The notes under the pieces were generated by a model. The model made no database searches. It saw only the letters and a list, made by a program, of their open reading frames with translations, and was not told where the DNA came from. From Salinibacterium sp. PAMC 21357 (GTDB lineage Bacteria; Actinomycetota; Actinomycetes; Actinomycetales; Microbacteriaceae): a stretch of DNA of 64,000 nt. Both the position numbers and the translations under genes were made by a program. Position 1 is the stretch's first letter; every line of letters starts with the position of its first letter. This document shows, piece after piece, positions 35,958 through 43,399 of this stretch. The stretch covers positions 1 through 64,000 of the forward strand of contig NZ_AHWA01000005.1 of NCBI RefSeq assembly GCF_000247645.1. Reading direction: 5' to 3'.

Positions 35958-37373
35958 GTGTCAGAACTTCATCGCCTCACCGCCCTTGAGCAGCTCCATC
36001 TCGTGCGAGCGGGCGAGCTCAAGCCCAGCGAACTCGTGGACTGCTATCTCGATCGCATCGAACGCCTCAACCCCGAGTTGGGCGCCTTTACGGTCGTGAC
36101 TGCGGATGCTGCGCGCCAGCGTGCTGCCGAGCTCGAGGCCTCTGGCTCCCGCGCCGCCGCCCTCTGGGGTCTACCCTCGGGCGAAAAAGACTTGTGGGCC
36201 CGCGCCGGAGTGCGCACCGCCTTCGGATCGCGCGCCTTCGCCGACTACGTGCCCGAGGAGTCGGATGAGATCGCCGACGTTCTCGACGCCGCCGGCGCGA
36301 TCAGTCTCGGCAAAACCGCGACCCCCGAATTCGGCCTCCCCGCCTACACTGAACCGCTCTCGGATGCCCCCGCCGTGAACCCCTGGGACACCTCGCTGGG
36401 CTCCGGCGGCAGCAGCGGGGGAGCAGCCGTCGCGGTCTCGGCGGGGCTCTTGCCGTTCGCTCCAGGCTCGGACGGTGGCGGCTCGATTCGCATCCCCGCC
36501 GCCGCGACCGGTCTCGTCGGACTCAAGCCTTCGCGTGGTCGAGTGCCCGCGGGCAGCGGCTTCGGAAGTCTCGGCCAGCTTCCGGTGACCGGACCGCTGG
36601 CTCGTACCGTGGCGGATGCTGCCCTCCTCCTCGATGGCATCGCCGGCCCCTCGCCCTTCTCGGTTGGCCCGCCCCTGTGGGACGGCGGCGCCTTCCTGAA
36701 CGCCGCGATCCGCGGCGAAGGCACCTTCAACATCGGCGTCATGACAACCTCGCCGTGGGATGATACCTACGAGATCAGCGTCTCGCCCGAAGCTCAGGAT
36801 GCTCTTACCCTCGCTCGCACCGCACTCGACCAGCTCGGCCACGGCAGCGAAGACTTCGCGCTCGACCCCTCACCCGAATACGCCGAAGCCTTCACGGTGC
36901 TGTGGCAAGCGGGAGCCGCCGGGATCCCGCTCGACGGCGAACAACTTGAGCTCGTGGAACCCCTCACGAAATGGCTCATCGAAAGCGGACGTCGGATGAG
37001 CGCGCGCGACGTGGGCGTCGCCATCGCGACCCTGTCTCGGTTCGAGCGCAGCGTCATCCGCCAGTTCTCGACCTACGACGTCGTGCTGACCCCCGCAATG
37101 GCGATGACGCCGCGCCCGCTCGGCTGGTTTTATGCCGAGGATGCCTTCGAGAACTTTGCGAAGCAGGTTCAGTACACACCCTGGACGAGCTTCGTCAACG
37201 TCTCCGGCCTGCCCGCGATCAGCCTCCCCGTGCACGAAACCGTAGAAGGGCTGCCGATGGGCGTGCAGCTCATCGGCCGCCCCGGTCGCGAGGATGTGCT
37301 GCTCGCGATTGGCGCGCAGCTCGAGCGGCGCTTCCAGTGGGGCTCGCGGCATCCGGTGGCGTTTGGCGCTTAG
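35958..37373 (+). CDS. Amidase, amidase-signature family
   Basis: 471 aa. The Ser-cisSer-Lys triad is visible: Lys77 in SGEKDLW, cis-Ser about 152 in LGSGGSSGGAAVAVSAG and nucleophile Ser176 in GGGSIRIPAAATGLVGLKPS. The C-terminal GLPAISLPVHETVEGLPMGV and QLIGRPGREDVLL are typical. The amide substrate is not predictable. GTG 35958 lies 6 nt after TAGGCT, so a leaderless start. Local GC is higher than in many neighbours. Confidence 0.94.
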   Translation: MSELHRLTALEQLHLVRAGELKPSELVDCYLDRIERLNPELGAFTVVTADAARQRAAELEASGSRAAALWGLPSGEKDLWARAGVRTAFGSRAFADYVPEESDEIADVLDAAGAISLGKTATPEFGLPAYTEPLSDAPAVNPWDTSLGSGGSSGGAAVAVSAGLLPFAPGSDGGGSIRIPAAATGLVGLKPSRGRVPAGSGFGSLGQLPVTGPLARTVADAALLLDGIAGPSPFSVGPPLWDGGAFLNAAIRGEGTFNIGVMTTSPWDDTYEISVSPEAQDALTLARTALDQLGHGSEDFALDPSPEYAEAFTVLWQAGAAGIPLDGEQLELVEPLTKWLIESGRRMSARDVGVAIATLSRFERSVIRQFSTYDVVLTPAMAMTPRPLGWFYAEDAFENFAKQVQYTPWTSFVNVSGLPAISLPVHETVEGLPMGVQLIGRPGREDVLLAIGAQLERRFQWGSRHPVAFGA

Positions 37374-37403
37374 TCGCTCACGCTCGCGCTCGCGTTTTCG
37401 GGC

Positions 37404-37819
37404 TTACTTCGCGGGCCCATCGCTTGAGTCAGTGTTCTTGCGGCGACTGGTTGTCCACACCACCGCTGCGGCTAGAAAGCTGGCTGGCACGCCGAGCCAC
37501 CACGCAGTGCCCAGATCCTTTTCGACCACGACGTAGTCAGGCTCGTCGGATGGCGCCTCGACGTAGAACGAGCACTCAAGCGCGAGCGGCAGAAGTGTCA
37601 CCCGCGATTTGGTCTGCACGACATATTCCGAGTCGCTCAAACTCGCGGGAACATAATCAGCGCAGGATAGTAGCTATTTCTTTCCGCCAGGCTCGCATAG
37701 GCGAAGATCGAGCCGAGCCACAGGATTCCCAATACTGCCAAAGAAATCGCAACTGGGCGCAGGACCTGTGGCCGTTGATTCGGCACAGCATCATGTGCGC
37801 GGATTTGCGAAGAGTGCAC
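37404..37819 (-). CDS. Small membrane protein, apparently one gene split by a frameshift
   Basis: Two short frames abut: one from GTG 37819 (ATG 37861 also possible) with a membrane helix PVAISLAVLGILWLGSIFAY and a stop at 37637, and one to 37404 whose only start is a TTG without ribosome site, with a second helix AWWLGVPASFLAAAVVWTT and a basic tail. Adding one G at about 37642-37650 joins them smoothly through PALIMFPASLSDSEYVV. The result would be a protein with two membrane helices and an external loop of about 60 residues. Function unknown. Alternatively they are two tiny overlapping genes. Confidence 0.55.
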
Positions 37820-37820
37820 T

Positions 37821-38069
37821 TCAGCTGCGCGACCACGATCGTGGCAGGTATGCCCAGACAATCTGCGCAGCGATCAAAACCACGATCAGAAGTGCGCTGG
37901 CGGCCATGAGCCAGATCGACCAATACCAGACTGTCGATATCCATTCAGTCGCGGTATGGCTCCAGTCGAGTCCTTGCGCGCGCGCAACCGAAGTGAATCC
38001 GAGGATGCCGAGATAGAGCGCAAGGTTGATTCCCAAGCTCCAAAATGCGCCGATTGTTGCTCGCTTCAT
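37821..38069 (-). CDS. Small membrane protein of unknown function
   Basis: 82 aa from ATG 38069 (a longer frame runs to 38123). Two hydrophobic segments: IGAFWSLGINLALYLGILGF and WSIWLMAASALLIVVLIAAQIVWAY. It is followed at once by the split membrane gene, suggesting a two-gene unit. I recognise no family. Confidence 0.5.
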   Translation of the reverse strand: MKRATIGAFWSLGINLALYLGILGFTSVARAQGLDWSHTATEWISTVWYWSIWLMAASALLIVVLIAAQIVWAYLPRSWSRS

Positions 38070-38236
38070 GGAACCAGCGTACGTTCCGAACCTCTTCTGA
38101 ACAAGATGAATTCTCACAATCACGTGTGGTGGCGCGAGGGAAACTGAAGCCGGAGCATGCGGCTTTCACCGACCCAGGACGTCCAGATAGACCGTTGAAA
38201 GTCGCGGCTTGGAGTCCGCCGTGAGGGCTTCGTAAT

Positions 38237-38255
38237 GTAGGTAAGGCATGCCTAT
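38237..38255 (+). promoter_or_regulatory. DtxR/IdeR-like iron box
   Basis: The 19-mer GTAGGTAAGGCATGCCTAT matches 13 of 19 positions of TTAGGTTAGGCTAACCTAA. It overlaps the TATACT -10 (38253-38258) of the SIP-domain gene, as expected for a repressor site. Confidence 0.65.
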
Positions 38256-38265
38256 ACTGGGATCA

Positions 38266-38619
38266 ATGTTTCCCGAACTCTTCACCCCGCAGATCGCCTG
38301 GAATCCCCAGTCGGCTGACCGCGTGCTGCTCGCGGGAGACGAGACCTCGATCGACGCCATCTCGATGATCCTCGCGACATTGCCGGCCCGTTCACGCGGC
38401 CAAGTATTTATCGAAGTTGACTCGGCTGACGACATCCAGCCGCTATCGGCGCCCGGCCGTTTCAGCGTGTGCTGGCTTCTGCGCGAACGCGGCCAAAGCG
38501 TTGCCCGTTCGGTCGACGCGTGGCTCAGCGAAATGCTGCCCGTCAGTGCCTTCGGCGAAAGCACCGTCTACGCGTGGGTTGCCCATCAGGGTCCCGCGCG
38601 CCTGCTCAGCTCCAACTAG
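38266..38619 (+). CDS. Stand-alone SIP-domain protein
   Basis: 117 aa from ATG 38266, 7 nt after TATACT, so probably leaderless; the earlier ATG 38248 lies inside the promoter and iron box. It matches only the C-terminal NAD(P)-binding half of siderophore-interacting proteins: RVLLAGDETSIDAISMILATLP, VFIEVDSADDIQPL, VCWLLRERGQS and STVYAWVAHQGPARLL. No FAD-binding half is present. Possibly a partner or regulator of a full-length SIP such as the one at 5033-5887. Confidence 0.82.
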   Translation: MFPELFTPQIAWNPQSADRVLLAGDETSIDAISMILATLPARSRGQVFIEVDSADDIQPLSAPGRFSVCWLLRERGQSVARSVDAWLSEMLPVSAFGESTVYAWVAHQGPARLLSSN

Positions 38620-38640
38620 CGCGCGCCCCGCATCCGTCCG

Positions 38641-39108
38641 CTAGTTTTTCGTGCTGACTTTCGGCGCACGCGATGACTTCGCGCGCACATAGCCGCCCAG
38701 CTCAAGCCCTGCCTCCACCTCAAACCGATTCGTCAGCGGATTCTGCCCCGCCAGCAAATACAGCGGGATAAACCACAACCCGTACTTTCGCCACTGCTCG
38801 CGGTGCACAGCCTCATGCGCGAGCACGTCATCGCTCGCGTTGCCGCCGGTCAAAAACACGGCGCCAATCGTCGTGCCGCCGCGCCCGAACGCCCACTTCG
38901 GTAGTGGCGTCGCCACCAGCACTCCACCCTGCGACTTCAGCGAGCGCTTGCTCAGCGCCGCGCCCCACAGCACTCCGGATGCCGTGGCAAACCAGTAGCC
39001 GGGTCGCGTGACCACGGGGTGCAGCAGCACTCGCTGAGCCCGCGGACTGTGTTCGGCGCGCGCCAGAGCGTGCCCGAGCCGCGTGCCCAGCGTTAGCGCT
39101 CGGCTCAC
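38641..39108 (-). CDS. Putative zinc-protease-like protein with an HEXXH motif
   Basis: 155 aa. A basic N-terminal part is followed by a weakly hydrophobic stretch, then VLAHEAVHREQWRKYG, an HEXXH zinc motif, and NRFEVEAGLELGGY, where a glutamate could be the third ligand. Similar actinobacterial proteins are often named Fe-S oxidoreductase, with no cysteine cluster to support it; this one has no cysteines at all. The gene overlaps the flavoprotein gene upstream by 4 nt. Confidence 0.65.
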   Translation of the reverse strand: MSRALTLGTRLGHALARAEHSPRAQRVLLHPVVTRPGYWFATASGVLWGAALSKRSLKSQGGVLVATPLPKWAFGRGGTTIGAVFLTGGNASDDVLAHEAVHREQWRKYGLWFIPLYLLAGQNPLTNRFEVEAGLELGGYVRAKSSRAPKVSTKN

Positions 39109-40517
39109 GGACGCCCGATGGTTTCAAGCAGTCGCAGCCACACCTCACTAATCGTGGGGTACGAGGGAACCGCGTGCCACAGGCGCGCGATGGGAACCTC
39201 ACCCACGATGGCGATGGTGGCCGAGTGCAGCAACTCCGCAACATCCTGCCCCACAAACGTGGCGCCGATAATGACCTGACGCTCCTGGTCAATGACGAGA
39301 CGTGCGTGGCCTTCGTAGCCGTCGGCCTGCAGACTCGCGCCGGCAACCCAACCAATGTTGTAGTCAACGATCTGGGCGTCAATGCCTTGCTTCTCGGCAT
39401 CGTGAGACATGACGCCGACCGAAGCGACTTCGGGATCACTGAACGTGACTTGCGGAACAGCGCCGTGGTCGGCGGTCGCAACGTGCGCACCCCAGGGGGC
39501 GTCATCCACGGTCTCGCCCTTGGCACGGGCGGCAATCACGTCACCGGCCGCTCGCGCTTGGTACTTGCCCTGATGGGTGAGCAGCGCGCGGTGGTTGACG
39601 TCACCCACGGCGTAGAGCCAGTCGGTGTCGGGCACGAGCATGGTGTCATCCACCCGGATCCAGTCGCCCGGCTCGAGGCCAACGGTCTCAAGCCCGATGT
39701 CGTTCGTGCGCGCGGCGCGACCAGTAGCAATGAGAACTTCGGATGCCGTGAAGGTGGCATCGTCGGTAGTGATCACGACGCCGTCAGCGGTGCGCTCCAC
39801 GCGCGTGGGGGAAGCCGCGACGATGGTGGCGCCGCGCTCCTTGAGCGCCTTCTCCACCATCTCGCCGGCGAAGTCTTCTTGACCGTTGAGTAGTCCGCTG
39901 CGGGCAAACAGGGTGACTTCGGCACCGAGGTCGAGGTAGGCAGTGGCCATCTCGACGCCCACAACGCCGCCACCAATGATCGCGAATGATTCGGGAACAA
40001 CTTTCACCGCGGTCGCTTCACGCGGAGTCCACGGCTTCGCGTCGATCAACCCAGGAATGTTGGGAAGCTTCGGATCGGAGCCGGTCGCGACGACGACGGC
40101 ATGATTCGCCGTGAGGGTCGTGACGGTTCCGTCGTCAGTAGTGACGGTAACCTTCTTTTCTCCGTCGAGGCGAGCGTGACCGCGCTCGAGGCCGATTCCC
40201 GCTTTCTTGACCCACTTCACTTGACCGGCGTCATCCCAGTTGCTCGTGAAGCTGTTGCGGCGCGCGAGCAAAGCCTCGACGTTGATGCCACCCGTCACGG
40301 CTTCGGCAGCACCCGGCAGTTTCTCTACAGCCCGCAGAGCGAGACCGCTGCGGATGAGGGCCTTCGACGGCATGCAGGCCCAGTACGAGCACTCACCGCC
40401 CACAAGTTCGCTCTCGATCAGTACGACGCTAAGCCCGCCCTGAACGGCGCGATCTGCAATGTTTTCACCAACCGCTCCGGCTCCGATGACGATGACATCC
40501 CAGTTGTTCTCGGTCAT
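39105..40517 (-). CDS. Flavoprotein disulfide reductase-like oxidoreductase (Lpd/MerA fold)
   Basis: 470 aa. N-terminal FAD site IVIGAGAVGENIADRAVQGG, redox pair Cys43-x4-Cys48 in GGECSYWACMPSK, NAD(P) site IIGGGVVGVEMATAYLDLGAEV, second FAD motif YAVGDVNHRALLTHQGKYQA, and the dimer domain. The usual HxHPT-E dyad is SYPTISEVW here, so the catalytic histidine is replaced by tyrosine. True dihydrolipoamide dehydrogenase activity is thus doubtful; a quinone or other electron acceptor is possible. It is translationally coupled with the HEXXH gene. Confidence 0.88.
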   Translation of the reverse strand: MTENNWDVIVIGAGAVGENIADRAVQGGLSVVLIESELVGGECSYWACMPSKALIRSGLALRAVEKLPGAAEAVTGGINVEALLARRNSFTSNWDDAGQVKWVKKAGIGLERGHARLDGEKKVTVTTDDGTVTTLTANHAVVVATGSDPKLPNIPGLIDAKPWTPREATAVKVVPESFAIIGGGVVGVEMATAYLDLGAEVTLFARSGLLNGQEDFAGEMVEKALKERGATIVAASPTRVERTADGVVITTDDATFTASEVLIATGRAARTNDIGLETVGLEPGDWIRVDDTMLVPDTDWLYAVGDVNHRALLTHQGKYQARAAGDVIAARAKGETVDDAPWGAHVATADHGAVPQVTFSDPEVASVGVMSHDAEKQGIDAQIVDYNIGWVAGASLQADGYEGHARLVIDQERQVIIGATFVGQDVAELLHSATIAIVGEVPIARLWHAVPSYPTISEVWLRLLETIGRP

Positions 40518-40575
40518 TTCGAACTCCTTCGCGGTGGTGGTGCGCGTGTTGCCGGTATTGGTTGTTCCGGCGGTC

Positions 40576-41376
40576 CTACTTGCCGATGAACTCAGCGGTG
40601 GTGCGCGTCATAAACGCTTCCATGCCAATTCTGGCATCTTTACTCTGAGCGACCGCTACGAGGGCGGGCTGAAGGCCCGCCTCGGCCGCTGCATCGCCCT
40701 TGCGAATCGCCAGGTTCGCATTAGCCAGCGCGGCTTGCACCGCGAGCGGAGCCTGGGTAGCAACGCGGTGAGCCAGCTCAAGGCCACGCGCATACTGTTC
40801 GCCGTGCGGCACAACTTCTTGCACCATCCCGATTCGGTAGGCTTCGGCGGCATCGAAGCTGTCGCCGGTGAGAATCCAGCGCATTGCGTTCGACCAGCCA
40901 ACCTGGCGGGGAAAGCGAATGGTGGCGCCGCCGAAGGGCAGGATGCCACGCGATACTTCAACCTGACCGAAGACGGTCGAGTCGGCGGCCACCGCAATGT
41001 CGCTCGCCAGCAGCAGCTCAATGCCGAGCGTGAGGCACGTGCCCTGCACCGCAATCACGACCGGCTTCGTGAGCTTTTCGCCCGAAACCTGCCACGGATT
41101 GATGCCGCCCTCGGGCACCATGTCGAGCCCGTCTGCGCCAATGCGGGGGCCGATGTCAGCGAGGTCGAGGCCGCCCGTAAAGTGGTCTCCGTGGGCAAAA
41201 ACGAAGCCCGCCCGCAGTTCGGGGTCGCGCTCGAGTTCACCATAGGCCAGCGCCAGCTGCTGCAACATGTCCATGTCGGCGGCATTGCGCTTGTCTGTGC
41301 GATTGAGGCCAATAAGCAAGACGTGACCGTCTCGCTCCACAGTGATCTTGGGCGTGCTTGAGTTGGAGTCAGTCAT
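40576..41376 (-). CDS. Enoyl-CoA hydratase/isomerase family protein
   Basis: 266 aa crotonase fold. Oxyanion-hole segments FAHGDHFTGGLDLADIG and VQGTCLTLGIELLLASDIAVA; catalytic glutamates are present at GIELLL and FGQVEVSRGILPFGGATIRFP. It probably hydrates a 2-enoyl-CoA in fatty or amino-acid breakdown; the chain length is not predictable. It stands alone, 58 nt from the flavoprotein gene. Confidence 0.9.
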   Translation of the reverse strand: MTDSNSSTPKITVERDGHVLLIGLNRTDKRNAADMDMLQQLALAYGELERDPELRAGFVFAHGDHFTGGLDLADIGPRIGADGLDMVPEGGINPWQVSGEKLTKPVVIAVQGTCLTLGIELLLASDIAVAADSTVFGQVEVSRGILPFGGATIRFPRQVGWSNAMRWILTGDSFDAAEAYRIGMVQEVVPHGEQYARGLELAHRVATQAPLAVQAALANANLAIRKGDAAAEAGLQPALVAVAQSKDARIGMEAFMTRTTAEFIGK

Positions 41377-41460
41377 GGTCCCAGACTACGACGCGCGTGC
41401 CGAGGTATTGCTAGATGCTGGCGATAAGCTCATAGCTACCCCTAGTTTTCGGAGGATGCC

Positions 41461-41778
41461 GTGTTGCGTTCCGCAATTCTTGTGCTCGCTGATGGTGCGA
41501 CGGCGGTCCTCGCTAGCTGCGCGAGCGAGCCGCCCGTGCAAGCTTCCGCGGCTTCGATCGCGGCGACAGCAGCAGCCGCGCTCGAACAATCGATCGGCGA
41601 GCTTCCCGAGCTCGATTGTGGCGACGAGATGGTCGAGCTGAGGAAGGGAACCACGCTTGACTGTGTTCTCACTGATCCCCAGCTGGGCGCGGACTTCGAT
41701 AGCGAAGTGACCATCAGCGAAGTCGACGGCGCCACCTATTCCGTCCCGGTCGACGTTGCTGAAGAACCACGCGACTAG
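41461..41778 (+). CDS. Small DUF4333-type lipoprotein
   Basis: 105 aa from GTG 41461. Signal peptide of about 17 residues with lipobox LASC (lipid Cys about 20), then a DUF4333-like domain with LDCGDEMVELRKGTTLDC, two conserved cysteines, and a small beta sheet. These are common secreted actinobacterial lipoproteins of unknown function. It ends 4 nt before the stop of the convergent arginase-family gene. Confidence 0.8.
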   Translation: MLRSAILVLADGATAVLASCASEPPVQASAASIAATAAAALEQSIGELPELDCGDEMVELRKGTTLDCVLTDPQLGADFDSEVTISEVDGATYSVPVDVAEEPRD

Positions 41779-41782
41779 CGTT

Positions 41783-42604
41783 CTAACGGGCGGAGGTAAT
41801 TGCGCCAACCAGTCGTAAAATCGTTGGCAGGTCATCGACCGCATGCGCCAACGACGCCGGAGCGAACTCCGTAATCCCCGCGCCGGCGAGGGGATACTGG
41901 GCCACAATCGCGCGGATCGTTTCCGTGAGAAGTGTCGGCGAGATTCCGAAAGGCACCGGCGAGCTCAGTCCCGCAAAATCGGCCGGATCGAGCACGTCGA
42001 GATCGATATGCAGATACACCGACTCTGCGCCCGTGGCGGCAATGGCATCGAGCAGCGCTTGAGGCGAGAACTCGACTGCTCCGATCAAGCGGATGCCAGC
42101 ATCCTGAATGTAATCATCTTCTTCGGAATCCGCCGATCGAACTCCTGCGAGAATTACGCGATCTGCGCTCAGCGGATGCGCGGGCACGAGCGCCGCCGGC
42201 CCCTCTCCCAAAAGAGTGCGCAACACCATCCCCGTGAAAGCGCCGGAGGGGCTCGTGGCGGGAGTGTGCAGATCGGGGTGGGCGTCGATCCACACCACCG
42301 CGGGCGCGCTGGCACTGACGTGGTCAATGGCGGCGAGCTCGACACCACAGTCGCCACCAATCGTCACGTGGGTTGCGGGGTCAGCCGCATAAGCCTGGAG
42401 CGCTCGATCCCGCACAAGAAGCAAAGAGCTGAGACGCTGCACGCCCGAACCTTGGTGATCGCCCGCTTCAAGAGGTACGTCTACGGTGCGAGTCGACGCG
42501 GCGGGAAGATCGCCCCGAATCGACTCGGCACCATCCACAAGTTGCATAGCTCGCGACGAACCCGAGCCTTGCCACTGCGGAACGACGACATAGTTAATGG
42601 TCAT
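41783..42604 (-). CDS. Arginase/agmatinase family protein with a substituted metal ligand
   Basis: 273 aa ureohydrolase fold. Manganese motifs are WIDAHPDLHTP (Asp107, His109, Asp111) and HIDLDVLDPADF (Asp201, Asp203). The first metal motif, normally GGDHS, is GGDCGVE with Cys86 in place of the histidine. The family cleaves guanidino compounds to urea or, for formiminoglutamase, formamide; with the Cys the substrate and metal site are uncertain. The pspA gene starts upstream in the same direction with a 20-nt gap. Confidence 0.87.
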   Translation of the reverse strand: MTINYVVVPQWQGSGSSRAMQLVDGAESIRGDLPAASTRTVDVPLEAGDHQGSGVQRLSSLLLVRDRALQAYAADPATHVTIGGDCGVELAAIDHVSASAPAVVWIDAHPDLHTPATSPSGAFTGMVLRTLLGEGPAALVPAHPLSADRVILAGVRSADSEEDDYIQDAGIRLIGAVEFSPQALLDAIAATGAESVYLHIDLDVLDPADFAGLSSPVPFGISPTLLTETIRAIVAQYPLAGAGITEFAPASLAHAVDDLPTILRLVGAITSAR

Positions 42605-42624
42605 TCTTTGGATTTCGCGGGCGA

Positions 42625-43362
42625 CTATTCGCCAGCAGTGACGGCCTTCGTGCCGCCAGCTTTGAGAGCAGCCAAACGCGCCTCAACTTCACCCTGCTTG
42701 CCGAGGTCCTCGAGGCCCTCGAACTGAGCATCGAGGCTGGATGCTGCTAACTCTTGTTGACCGAGAACCTTGGCTTCTTCGCGGCGAATCTTGTCTTCGA
42801 AGCGACCGAGGTCACTCGTGGGGTCGAGGAGATCAATCGACTTGAGAGCGTCGTGAACCTGAGACTGAGCTTCGACTGTCTTAGAGCGAGCGACGAGTTC
42901 GTCGCGCTTCGCGGTGAGCTCACCGAGCTTGGCGCGCATCCCGTCGAGGCCTCGCTTGAGCTGGTCAACAACCTGAGTCTGCGACGCGATCGTTGGCGCA
43001 GCAGCGCGGGCTTCGTTCTCGGAAGAAACCTGCCGGCTAATGGCAATCTTTGCGAGGTTGTCGAACTTGTCGGCATCGGTGGAGTTTCCTCCCGCACGCA
43101 GCTCGTCGGCCTTGTTGCTGGCCGCAAGTGCCTTACGGCCCCAGTCGGCGGCAGCGTTGCGGTCTTCGGTGTGATCCTGCTCCATGAGCCGAAGGTTGCC
43201 AATCGTTTGCGCAACAGCGCTCTCCGCATCCGCAATGGAATTGGTGTAATCACGAACAAGCTGGTCGAGCATGAGCTGCGGGTCTTCAGCTTGATCGAGG
43301 ATTGAATTAATGTTCGCCTTCACCATTTGTGAGATGCGACCGAGAATCGACTGCTTTGCCAT
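42625..43362 (-). CDS. pspA: PspA/IM30 family membrane-stress protein
   Basis: 245 aa from ATG 43360-43362, which has AAAGG about 8 nt upstream; the longer frame to 43581 is antisense to the Gly/Ser-rich tail of the neighbour. Almost entirely helical coiled coil (about residues 25-215) starting SILGRISQMVKANINSILDQAEDP, the ESCRT-III-like PspA/Vipp1 pattern. It protects the cytoplasmic membrane under envelope stress. It follows the TPM-domain gene by 37 nt, a pairing common in actinobacteria. Confidence 0.93.
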   Translation of the reverse strand: MAKQSILGRISQMVKANINSILDQAEDPQLMLDQLVRDYTNSIADAESAVAQTIGNLRLMEQDHTEDRNAAADWGRKALAASNKADELRAGGNSTDADKFDNLAKIAISRQVSSENEARAAAPTIASQTQVVDQLKRGLDGMRAKLGELTAKRDELVARSKTVEAQSQVHDALKSIDLLDPTSDLGRFEDKIRREEAKVLGQQELAASSLDAQFEGLEDLGKQGEVEARLAALKAGGTKAVTAGE

Positions 43363-43399
43363 GCGACGTGCCTTTCGTGAGTTTTCGAAGAAACCGTAC

